The notes under the pieces are model-generated. The model was given only the letters and a program-made list of their open reading frames with translations, did not search any database and was not told where the DNA came from. The translations under genes were made by a program, and so were the position numbers. A stretch of DNA of 64,000 bases, taken from assembly GCF_021347895.1 (NCBI RefSeq), contig NC_067124.1:21070521-21134520 (forward strand), in the 5' to 3' direction. This DNA is from Acanthochromis polyacanthus. Taxonomy: Eukaryota > Chordata > Actinopteri > Pomacentridae. Numbering within the stretch: the first letter of the stretch is position 1; every line of letters begins with the position of its first letter. Positions 12,104-22,400 of this stretch are shown piece by piece.

Positions 12104-14419
12104 TTACTCGTCAAGGCCTTCGTCTTCCTCTTCCTCCTTGGCATCCACCTCACTCGTGTCTGAGAACTCGTGCAGGAGGACGTACTCGCGGCTGCTGAAG
12201 CCAAACTTGAGAACATCTTTCTCTTTGAGCTCATAGTAGCGCTGGGCCTCGATACGCTGGTTGTTCAGGTAGGTGCCATTGCCAGAACCAAGGTCAATAA
12301 TGTAAGGTCTTACTCTGCGGCCCGTGGTGCCATCTGCCCGCGTAAACGCCACCAATCTGTGAAAATACAGATAGAAAAGTAGAGCTGTTTAATTTGTACC
12401 GCAAAAGAAGAATTGAAGCGTTTGGCAACATCGGTATGTTTTAATGTGTAGATTATACTGAAGTTATCAGTGTGTCTAAAGCATGTCATGAAGTCAAAAC
12501 ACTTTAACTGATTGAATATCCTACCTATACTGGAATACTGCATGTTGCTTGGAGCAGGATGGGTGGTCAATGGGGATATCAGCAATTTTTCTCTGCCGCC
12601 CCAACAAATAGGCACTCTGTCTGTGAATGTACATGACTGGGAGGGGTTCATCGTTCTTGAAGGGGTACAGTCGCCATCTCCGCTTTGGAATGCGAGCCTC
12701 AGGTGGTTCATTGTACTTGATCACCACTCCCCGGAATGTGTTTGTGTCTTCTGTGAGCGCCCCTGACAGTTCAAAGTTAGGCTTCTCTTTGTCAGGAGGA
12801 GGAGCATTTGTGTCGCTGCTCCCACCTTCAGACTGTCCAAAATTGTGGTCTTGGTTTTCTTCACGTCGCTGCCGATTTTCCCTGCGGCGCTCGTCGTGCT
12901 GCTGTCGCTCAGCTTGCTGGGACGCAAGCGCATTGCGTTCCCTATGCCTCTCTCTGCCACGGTCTCTTTCCCTCGGCCTGTCTGTTTCCCATCTGCTTCG
13001 TCTTTCCTCTGGTTGGTCATTTCTTCGTCTCCGCTCATCACTGCCTGCCCTATGTTCATCCCGTTCCTGTGACATATTTGGAAAGAAAACATTTAAAGAA
13101 AGATTTTTTTTTAGTCCAAGAAAAACTTACAGTTACGGCTTTGAACAGTCGCCATCATCACAGCTTCATTACACGCTACGGTACATTCAGCCTATTTCAC
13201 AAAGTTGCAAAATGGCCACTAGTTTGAATGACATATTCTCAATGACATATGCCACTGATAAACAGTAAGATACTATAGTCACAATAACAACTACCACATA
13301 CCATGGCAGTATAACATGTTAAGCTGGTAATCATGAGACTAATATAGTTGTGGATAATGACCCTTCATAGGCAGCTGGCACATACAAATTGTGTCGTCTT
13401 GGCTATGACAGCTTAGACGACTGTGGCAAAATGCAGACTATACAACTGTCTCTGATAAACCTAGAACAACAAAATCATTACCTTTTTAAAATTTTATTTT
13501 TTTAAAGCATTGTGTGCTACTAACTCCATTACAGTATTATTTGCTGATACTTGTTGCAGTGCCAGTGTACCAAGTGATATACAGGACCTATCTGTGGTTT
13601 ACAAGTGGCATTTTTCTTGAATGATGAGGGGTTGGAATTTATAAGCGTTGCTTCATCCATCCCCTTTTCAAATCACTCATGTAAATTTTCTGATTTTGAT
13701 AATGTCAGAAACTGATTTGAAATAAAAAAATAATCTAATCTAATGATGGGAGTGCACATGTTTTGGATGGCATATCTCACTAGAAAGTTGTATAGCGTTC
13801 TGCCACTAAAGGAACCGTGGGTTATCAAGGGTCAGGGTCACTTTTCAGTTCTACTGAGTCTTAGATAGTTGCATTGCTTCTCAGTAATATAGAACATAAT
13901 CACCCGCTTTATTTTGTTGTCACCACCACGATGAGGACTACGACTCCTCCTGTTTCTCGGAGATCTGCTGCTCCGTCTAGCGGGAGAGGTCTCCCTTCTA
14001 CCCGGCGAGCGGTCCCTCGTCCTGGCCGGTGATCTACGTGAAGAACATAACAGACTCTTAAGCGTCCTTACACAGCACATGTCTTTCAGTTTCTGTGAGG
14101 ATGCTAATACAATGTGCTGAACGTTAAATGCTAACAAACAAAACAATTATAATAACGTGACTCATAAAGACTACAACACGTGTTCTGCTAGCTGTCAAGT
14201 TAAAGAACAGAAAATATGTGTAGAAAGTGAGGCAATATGGTGACTTTATGACATATACCCGCTCGTTCTTCTCCTTTGTGGACTGGAGTTGTCGGTGGAC
14301 CTGGACCTCGAACGACGTGATCTCTGTGGCCTACCAGGGCTCAGTTTCTCCTGCTTTACCTTAACTTCGGGTTCCCGCTCCGGAGATTCCCTTCTTCTGT
14401 GTCGCTTTTCTTTGGCCAT
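12104..14419 (-). CDS. snip1: SNIP1, Smad nuclear-interacting protein 1 (FHA domain)
   Basis: Nuclear protein of the SNIP1/PML1 family. It represses TGF-beta and NF-kB signalling through p300/Smad contacts and acts with the spliceosome and RES-type complex and in miRNA processing. Coding exons: 14259-14419, 13904-14033, 12525-13066, 12104-12356. They total 1086 bp including the TAA stop, giving 361 aa against about 396 in human. The N-terminus (residues 1-97) is Arg/Ser-rich (RRSRSRSTDNSSPQRRR). A charged RE-rich stretch follows, then the conserved KPNFELSGALTEDTNTF and RWRLYPFK. The FHA domain spans about residues 225-345, with GRQRKIADIPIDHPSCSKQH and DLGSGNGTYLNNQRIE, the phosphothreonine-binding loops. 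The tail is acidic. The gene is head to head with dnali1, as in human. Confidence 0.95.
13560..13745 (+). repeat. LINE-like 3' tail in a snip1 intron
   Basis: The segment ends in GAAATAAAAAAATAATCTAATCTAAT, after a stretch resembling 3' ends of fish non-LTR retrotransposons (short coding remnant, A-rich AATAAA-like tail, small tandem tail repeats). No coding frame is retained. The rest of this intron (13067-13903) shows nothing recognisable. Confidence 0.4.
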
Positions 14420-15060
14420 TCCCAAATAATTACACTAATTCGACCGTTATGTGACTAAACATACATCGCTATCTACACAAAAACAAACAAAAACAAAAGC
14501 CTCGCAATCTCACAAACTTCGACTGTTATGCTAAGCTCACACACTTCCGTTTCCTGCGGTTCGTCGAGAATTTATGTCGGCGCGGTCGCTGTCCACTTTT
14601 CACTTGGTTCCGCCGTGACTGCTACGTCATTTACTGTTTATTTAATGAAAACTGAGGCTGCTTAAAGTAACGAGAAGTAGGACAGAGTTTACGTCGTCGA
14701 TTTTTTTGTTCAGTTTACCCTCCTCTTTATTCTTTCTTTCCTCTTTAAACATACGAGGCACGTTATAAAGCGTAAAATGTACGTAAACTGGAAATCCAGC
14801 ACCTCTTCGACTGTCGTTTGCTGTGCTGATTAAAACGTATTTTTGACAAGAGTGATAACACTGAAACAATGCTAAAATATGTTAGTGAAATTAATTGCTA
14901 ATTTTACACGGATCAACTAAAATGAAACGCCTGGACGTTGTTGTTGTCATGACAACGCAAACAGAGCGCCTGAGTGTCAGAAGTGACATTTCGATAACTG
15001 AAACCAAGAAACCTCTTGTTTTAGGCAATAGATTTGTTTAACTTGTTTCTTTGTCAAACA
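14420..15060. promoter_or_regulatory. Shared head-to-head promoter interval of snip1 and dnali1
   Basis: Only 641 bp separate the two start codons. The snip1 side has an ETS-like CGGAAGT on the minus strand (14543-14549) and a CRE-like TACGTCA (14623-14629). CpGs cluster around 14560-14640. The dnali1 side carries an RFX X-box. A bidirectional promoter is inferred. The same head-to-head order exists in human. Confidence 0.65.
14943..14956 (+). promoter_or_regulatory. Perfect palindromic RFX X-box upstream of dnali1
   Basis: GTTGTCATGACAAC is its own reverse complement and fits the X-box consensus GTHNYYATRRNAAC bound by RFX factors. It ends 104 bp before the dnali1 ATG. Motile-cilium genes are typical RFX2/3-FOXJ1 targets, so both position and target gene make functional sense. 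Binding itself is inferred. Confidence 0.75.
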
Positions 15061-18000
15061 ATGATTCCGCCAGCCGACTCTCTCCTAAAATATGAGAATC
15101 CAGTTTTGGTCAGAAAAAACAGTAGCAAACAATCACCAAAGGTGAGTTTACCAAACAAGCTAACGTTTAGTTCTGGCTAGACTGCGTGGGTAATGTAACA
15201 GTAGATTAAATACTTTAAAGTAAGACAAAATTTGTGAAAACTTCAATGTCGAGTGAGTTGTCTTGAAAAGATGCATGAAAAATTTTATCTGAGGCGGATT
15301 TATTTTCAATTATTGTATTTTCTAAAGGGGTAAATGCAAATTCTTAAGAAAAATAATTAGACAACTGCAAAAAAGGAGAAAAACTCAATCTGTAGCACTC
15401 ACTGCTTGCAGATAGTGCAAATACTAAAATTGCAGCAGTTATTTTCTTTGTGTGTGGCACCATGGTGTCTTGAAAACCTAGTCTGCAGCTGTTATTAATT
15501 CTTTGTAGTAAACTACGTGGATATCGAAAAGGTCTACCAGTGCAATCTCTTTCGGAAAATCTGTATCCAACAGTCCTACAGTTTCATTTAGCAGATGCTT
15601 ATATCCAAAGCAACGTACATCTGAGAATAGATAAAACACAAGCAAGGCTATAGTCAGGAGAAACTAACCTGGATAACTGCCATAAAGCAAGTACAAGTGT
15701 GATAATAGTACCATGGTGTGAAAGGTGCTCAGTGAAGAGCTGGGTTTTTAGTCTTTTCTTAACAACTGAGAGGTACTGTGCAGATCAAACAGAATTTGGT
15801 AATTCATTCCACCACAGAGAAGAGCGTAGCTATCTACATTGGGCCTTGTTGTGGTGGTTGTATCAGGTGCCTTTTGTTGGCCGAGCATAGTGAGTTGGAG
15901 GGAGTGTAGACCTGAATGGAAGAGTTCAGGTGAGGCGGAGCTGTTTTCATTGTCGTTTTGAATGCAAGTGTCAGAGTGTTTAATTTTACGTGGGCAGTCA
16001 CTGGAGCCAGTGAAGCCATCTGAACTGTGGGGTGATGTGCTGTTTTTGGCTGGTTGAAAACCAGATGTGTTGCTGCATTCTGGATCATCTGCAGAGGTTT
16101 GACTGTGTATGTGGGGAGGCCTGCTAGTAACGAGTTGCAGTAGTTGGTGCTTGATATTACAAGAACCTGTATCAGGAGGAATGATCTGTACTTCCTGATG
16201 GTAGAGAATCGACATGACTAAGCAAGTTAGTTGGTCATCAGTCACGACACCCAAGTGTTTGGCAGGCTTTGTGAGTTTGAGCTGGGTTGATTCAAGCTGG
16301 ATGTTGACTACTTCTTGTTATAGAGGGACTGGCAAGGAGCTCAGTCTTGGAGAGGTTTAGTTGAAGGTGGCGTTCTTCCATCCATGCTGAGATATCTGCA
16401 AGGTTGAGCAGGTTTTGATGTTAGAGGGTAGAGATGGTTCAGAGAAGAGGTTAGTGAGGAACAGAGAGCGTCAGTGGCCTCGTCAACCAGGAATCCTGTT
16501 AACTAATGAGTGAGTTTGTAAATGTAAACAGTTACATGGTAGTTCTATAATATACATATATTCAAATGTGTCAGCTGTTATGAAATATAATTTAACAAGG
16601 ATAAGTACTAATAAGTACATGTGTGTGAAAAACAAAAAAACTGTTCATACAGGGTCGTCCATTGAAAGTGAGCCCCCAGCAGTCTGCTGACTCTGCACCT
16701 GTTCCACCACCTCCTAAACCAAAATCAGACTCTGAGGACATCAAGCAAGATAATGAGGAAATCTTGAACATCATTCTTCCACCCAGGTATAGTTCTCATC
16801 TACTACACTGTACACAACCAAAGTTAGTATGCCCTTGTGCAATGTGACTTAAATGTCAAATCATATCACCTCTGAATAAAATAACATTTCTAAGATGACA
16901 AGTAAGGTATTTCTTCTTTTTTTTTTAGAAACAATCGCAAACTTACATTAGAAAGACGACACTGAAAATACAGACCACAAAATAAAAACTCAACACATCA
17001 AACGTGAACAGACTTGTGATCACTTGGAACACAAATCAGAAAATCTATCTGCGTGTCTGCATCTTGTCTCCGCATAGAAAATAATCGCCAGATGAACTGA
17101 AAAATCTGATTCTGAAACTTCAAAAAAGATGGAAAACTATATAGAGAGGTCGGTGATCAAATAAAATCATTTAAAGCAGAATTACAGCAATAATCAAATG
17201 GTACAGAACAATCATTAGTACTACTAATCAGAGCTGCAGGGGCCATCCTAAAAATATCTTGGGCAGCGCACAGCCAACACAATTTAGGTCGAGGGCTAGA
17301 CGGGACGGGGATTATCAGCGTCACTTTGACAGCTCTGACAATAGGATGGACAGTTTACATGGATAGCACCCAAGAAAACACTGTTGCTTACTGTTTGATA
17401 CAAACTTTGCCCACGAATTGCAAAAAAACCCAGAAAGAAGCAAGATTATGGCCTGCATAAGCATGTCACCTGACTTAAATCCAATAGGATACCTTTGGGG
17501 GTTTTTATAAAGTGAAAGAGAGTAAACCAACCCATCCAGCTAAGAAATTGAGTATCTAAAGGATGACGGAATATCTCTCTATTAATCTGCAATTCCACCC
17601 CGGATTGACTTTATTGCATTGAGTTCTAACTGTGTGGCCTGTATTCCAATACAGCAATAAATATAGTAGAAAATGGTAGCTTTAAATTTCAAATGAACAT
17701 ATCCCACTGTTGAACTGAAGTCATTCAGTTACTGTAAAGTGATACAATTTTGAATCATTTCACATTTCAGTGATGCACTCACCTCTGTTGTATACTGTAT
17801 AACGTTCAACAAGTTCAAACTTCCGAACTCCTGCTACCACAGGGAATGGACAGAGGGAAACCAACACTGGGTGCAGCACGTGTCCAGTTCGCCTTGTACA
17901 AGAACAGATGTTATACACCTCGAAGAACTCTTAAACACAAAGCTGCAGCAAAGACAGGCCAGAGAAACAGGCATCTGCCCTGTGCGCCGCGAGCTCTACT

Positions 18001-18965
18001 CCCAGTGTTTCGGTAAGGAGGCGGCTGAAATCTTAGTGATAACTGAGGTCACTGTGTGCCACGTTACCCAAATGACCTGCATTATATGAATATTTGACCT
18101 CTACGTGGCTAGATTTGCATCTCCATTATGCACATTTTTATTTGCACAACCTCTATGGACTAATCCTTCCCATTTTCTGTTTCTTCAAGATGAGCTAATC
18201 AGACAGGTGACCATCAACTGTGCTGAAAGGGGTCTGCTGCTGTTGCATGTGAGAGATGAGATTCAACTGACAATTGCTGCCTACCAAACACTGTATGAAA
18301 GCAGTGTAGCTTTCGGCATAAGGAAAGCACTGCAGGCTGAAGAGGGAAAGGCTGACATGGATAAAAGAGTGAGAACAATGAGTGTTCATATTATTTGTTG
18401 TGACTTATAACTGAAAGAACACAGGGGCAGAAAAATGTGAAGTTTTTGCAGCACTTGATAGACAATGAGCAATTTAAAGAGAATCATTTCAAGCTATGGG
18501 AATACAGTTTGATTGTAATTTACTTTAAAGTCCAGCAGGGAGCACCATTTCTTTATTTTAGTTACTATAAAATCGAAATGGTGCCATCACTCGTCCAATT
18601 TATCCTGCATCAGAAACAAACTTACAAATGTTTTGTGTTATGTTCCAAGATTTTAGAACTGGAGGATGAGAAAGAAGCTCTGAGGGAACAACTGGACAAA
18701 CAGAAAGCTAACTGTGATGCAATTGAAAAGAGAGAGGCTGAAAAGCGACAGGTGGAAGAAAAGAAGTATCTTGAGGACATTCACTTCCTTAAGAGAAGTA
18801 ACCAACAGCTCAAGGTAACATCATATTACACACTAGAACAAAAAAACTTACATCTTTTTAGATTTAGCACCGATAGTAGCTGCGTTGCTTGTCAAAATAT
18901 TTACTTCACTTATTTTTCTTTCTCTTCAGGACCAACTGGAAGGGATACTTAAGCCAAATAAGTAG
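15061..18965 (+). CDS. dnali1: DNALI1, axonemal dynein light intermediate chain (p28)
   Basis: Inner-arm dynein light intermediate chain of motile cilia and sperm flagella, homologous to Chlamydomonas p28. Exons: 15061-15141, 16653-16786, 17843-18012, 18190-18368, 18650-18814, 18930-18965 (TAG). They total 765 bp, giving 254 aa against about 258 in human. The start MIPPADSLLKYENPVLV matches the family N-terminus. Conserved blocks follow: LKVSPQQ, EEILNIILPPREW, RQARETGICPVRRELYSQCFDELIRQVTINCAERG (split by an intron after QCF), and YQTLYESSVAFG. Residues about 165-250 are a charged coiled coil (LEDEKEALREQLDKQKANC...QVEEKK). Every junction is GT-AG and in phase. An X-box lies upstream. A polyA signal is likely at 19339-19344. 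Confidence 0.96.
15142..16652. repeat. dnali1 intron 1, containing a high-copy fish repeat
   Basis: From about 15580 to 16440 the intron matches a very common vertebrate/fish interspersed repeat. It opens with TTTCATTTAGCAGATGCTTATATCC, then has AGCTGGGTTTTTAG, a CATTCCACCA segment and CTGCTGCATTCTGGATCATCTGCAGAGG-type text. Reading frames are decayed; the 168-aa antisense frame at 15748-16254 is not a gene. The flanks 15142-15570 and 16450-16650 show nothing recognisable. Confidence 0.55.
16930..17800 (+). mobile_element. Tc1/mariner relic A in dnali1 intron 2
   Basis: Near 17330-17540 a broken plus-strand frame shows the transposase C-terminal signature, with MSPDLNPIGYLWGFL as a degenerate form of the usual SPDLNPIENLW. 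The 3' end at about 17728-17800 (GTGATACAATTTTGAATCA...CTCTGTTGTATACTGTA) matches, in inverted sense, the 5' end of relic B at 29120-29190, supporting terminal inverted repeats of one family. The left boundary is uncertain. Confidence 0.65.
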
Positions 18966-19074
18966 AAAAGCCAGAGCATAGATCGCTTTCCCAGCACAAG
19001 ATGTTATTACATTTGCATTTTGTCTTATTCCTAAATGATAGATGAATGTGAACTTAGGTGTAATTTTCTAAATA

Positions 19075-19080
19075 TTTATT
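19075..19080 (-). terminator. Probable gnl2 polyadenylation signal AATAAA (minus strand)
   Basis: TTTATT on the plus strand reads AATAAA on the minus strand, about 325 bp beyond the gnl2 stop and inside the presumed dnali1 3' UTR. Use is inferred. Confidence 0.4.
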
Positions 19081-19338
19081 TTTTCTTATCAGCATGGCAT
19101 GACAAATATACTTCAAACAATTACTGCACATTTCTCTTGAACATCAAGAGAGCAGTACACTTGTAAATGATGAATGAAATGTCATTCAAAAACAGTTCTG
19201 GGTTGACGGAAGAAGAAAGCTGAAAAGGCAAGACTGAGTCATTTCCTTGTGGGAGAGTCAAGATAAGGGATCAAGTGGCCACATGATAGACCATATAATA
19301 CTCACCTATCTTTGCACCATTTGTCAACTTGTCATTTC

Positions 19339-19344
19339 AATAAA
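19339..19344 (+). terminator. Probable dnali1 polyadenylation signal AATAAA
   Basis: Canonical AATAAA about 375 bp after the dnali1 stop. It is the only clear plus-strand copy before the gnl2 coding region starts at 19404 on the other strand. Use is inferred. Confidence 0.5.
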
Positions 19345-19403
19345 GCATAGCCTTTCTGGCTACTTTAAGTACAGGTGTATTATATATGGTGTGTTTTGCC
19401 AGT

Positions 19404-22400
19404 CTAGTGCTTTGATCTTTTGGTCTTTTGACCTTCTGTGGCTGGAGCCTTTCTGTTCTTGTTCTTGTTTTTCACATTGTGCGTTTCGTAATAACGTGTA
19501 CCGACTTTCTTCGTCTTCGTAGCACGGTCCATTGCTCTTCTCTGTAGAAAAAGATCAAATTAAAGAGAAAAAAATTAAATCTTCGAAGAAAGGCCAGACC
19601 TTTTCATCTGCAGTGCTAATATATCAGTAGGTAGAACTGGCATTTATCTAATGTGCTGAACAAGACAGATTGGCCAGTTTGACGTCAGTAAGAACAAACA
19701 CTGCATACCTGTTTAGATGTAAGCCTGTCCGGCTGGTTGGACTCCTCATCCTCCCCAGCTTTTCTTTTCTTGCCCCTCTGATTTACAGCTGATTTATGAA
19801 AAAAAAAAAAAAGTATCAAGTCTGATGCCAGTGCCTGAATGCCAACCTGACTGAGCCATACAAATTGAAATAGGACTTTTATCGGTAAAACGTCATTCAA
19901 TCAGTAATTGATCATCTGGTTTTTGTTCTAGGGGACTGTGGAAGATTATTTTTTGGACCACAACCTCATCTGATAGACCTCCCCGAATGTTTTCTACATT
20001 CAGCACCATACAAAGTAATGACAAACTTGTTGATTGACTACCTTTCATTTGTGCTTGTTTCGCCGCCGCCGCCGCTTGTTTAGTCTTGATGTCTGTGAAC
20101 ACTTTGTCAGAAAGCGCCTTGGGTATCCTGTCCAAAGAGATGAAAAAAGAAAAGTAAACTGTTACCTACCAAAGCAAACAGTTTACTCCTGTTGGGATAT
20201 GCTGAAATGAACACTAATCAGATTAGGTTTAGTATAACTATTCAACTGTTATTTTGACTTTGTTCTTCAGTGCGTGTTGAAATTCAACAATGGAGAGATG
20301 CAAATTTAAAGAACACAATGATGCAAAAGTTATACAAACAGGTCACTAATGAGATGTTCAACATGATGACTGCTAGTCCTTAGTGGCTTAAAGGCCGATT
20401 AACATGGACCACCTAAAATGCGTGGCATCGCTGCCTGACAGTCTGACAACTTTGTATTACTTTATTGAATAAAACGAAGAGGCAAAACACAAGTCAAAGA
20501 AAATACGTAGTTGAGGTTTGGGAAAGAGCCGACTGACCGGATTGCAGAGAAGCGCTTGGATTTGGCTCGGTCCAAGAACTGCTTGTACTTGGCAATCTTC
20601 TCGTCCAGCTCGCGGATGACCTCCCGTGAACTCTTGTTGCCATTTGCCTTGTCATTCTGAGAGGTTGTAGGCTGACAGGCCTCAGTCTCTCCGTCCGCTG
20701 GTTCCACACTGGTCCCATCTTCCGGTTTGTCGGTGCCCTCGTCTTCTTCACGGTCTTCCTCGTCATCGGAGCCGGAAAGGTCCGACATGTCCAGGTCTGG
20801 CATCTCCACCGGAACCAAGTCTTCTTCGCTGAACTCAGGTGCTACGTTGATCTTGCCAAAGTTTTGTCGGACATTTGCCAGAATCTTCTTGACCTGCTCT
20901 TTCTTTTGCTGCTGCTGCTGTTCCTCGGTTTTCTCTGTGATGGCGTTTGGATTGTCTGGCTGCTCCTCTTGTGCATTCTCCAGAACCTCTGATGGCCCTT
21001 CAAGTGCCAACAGTTTCTGGTCCTAGAGAAATGACAGTGATACAGAGGACACAGGTTGGTGACAAAAAATTTAAAAAAAAAAGTCATGTACTGAAAAAGC
21101 CAAGGTGAAAAATTCAGTAAACTCTTACCTCTTCATCTCCTTCAGGCCCTGGAGGTTTCACAAAGAAGGGGATACGTCCTCTCTGCCAATCATTCAACAC
21201 CATTTTGGAGACTGTGGAGAGATCTGGTTCACCCCCCTGCACAAATGCAAGAATACATTGTTTAAATCATTCATCGACAGTTTGCCGTTGAAATGAATGC
21301 TGTCAAGAGAGTACAGCACATAATATACATGAGCAGATGTATTACTCTTGCATTTCGAAAAGGGGACAGAAATTAGCCAGGTATGAATTTAAACTGTTTA
21401 ATATCCAACAAATACTTAATTTGAAATGACTGCTCACAACAATAATAATTTTGTTTTGTTACAGCATTTGAATATAGAACCTAAACATTTTAACATAAAT
21501 GATTCAAAGTGAATAACACTAAATGCAAAGCAGTTGTCAGTGAAGCATTCTGAATTACTCTAAGTAAGGAAATTAAAGAGGAACCTTTAGAAGTTTCCCA
21601 GTGCGAAAAGCCAGCTTCTCCAGAAAGTCCTCGGCAGATTTCCAAGTCGGGATGCGGTAAGTTTTCTGAATATATTCTGGCTTTGCTCGCTCTAGCACTG
21701 CCCCGATGTGCTCCTCTGGGTTCTTTATCTTCTCCACTTGGACCTTAGTGAGGAAAGGAAAGAAATAGGTGAGAGATTTAAAATATGAACCTGCAACCTT
21801 TCAGTTACGGGGACCGTGTGGCCTACATGCTAAACCTTTGATCCTCAAAAAGAATCCTGAGGATCAGAATTGCAGCTGATCAAGACATTTTTAAACAGCC
21901 AGATATTAGCATTATGAAACCCAATCCAGCTTAAAGTCTATTCACTGCACTTCAGTTACTCTGGGCTAACAAATAGGTACACTGACAGTTGGACTGTTCC
22001 AAGTTACAGGGACATCATGTCTGAGAATTGTGCTTGAGTTTTTCAGATGCTTCCGTTTGTCAGTGATACAAGAAGCACAAACAATTTAGCCCTCTTCATT
22101 GCATCTTAGTGCCAGCAACAGTGAACGAGTCAGATCTCACACAACCTCGATACAAAGCATGCTCAACCTAGAAAACTCAGAAAGAGACTTACCACTCCTT
22201 TCAATACAATATCAGATTCACTGTCTTCTGAAGGGTAGACGACACCGGGACAGTCAATGAGGAAGATGCGCCTCATCAAGGTGATGTACTGCCACACCTA
22301 AAAAGGCCAGGAGGTTATTTCTGTCTCAGGGGTCAAAGAACTTCAGTTTCACAACAACAGATGAGACTTTTTTAAAAATTTAAATTGTTGGTATTTAATG

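Larger units (their letters stand above)
18966..19403. other. Tail-to-tail interval between dnali1 and gnl2 stop codons
   Basis: These 438 bp separate the dnali1 TAG and the gnl2 stop. An AATAAA on the plus strand (19339-19344) suits dnali1, and a TTTATT at 19075-19080 reads as AATAAA for gnl2. If both are used, the 3' UTRs overlap on opposite strands by roughly 250-300 bp. Confidence 0.6.

Noticed and set aside
12627..13268. 213-aa plus-strand ORF, the longest in the window
   Set aside because: It lies antisense to the snip1 exon 12525-13066, whose repetitive Arg/Glu codons keep the opposite frame open. It has no domain, and the snip1 frame is confirmed by family homology.
13838..14146. 102-aa minus-strand ORF read as a separate small gene
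   Set aside because: Only 13904-14033 is coding; it is snip1 exon 2, joined in frame to both neighbours. The rest is intron.
15748..16254. 168-aa minus-strand ORF in dnali1 intron 1
   Set aside because: It falls within a high-copy interspersed repeat and has no recognisable domain.
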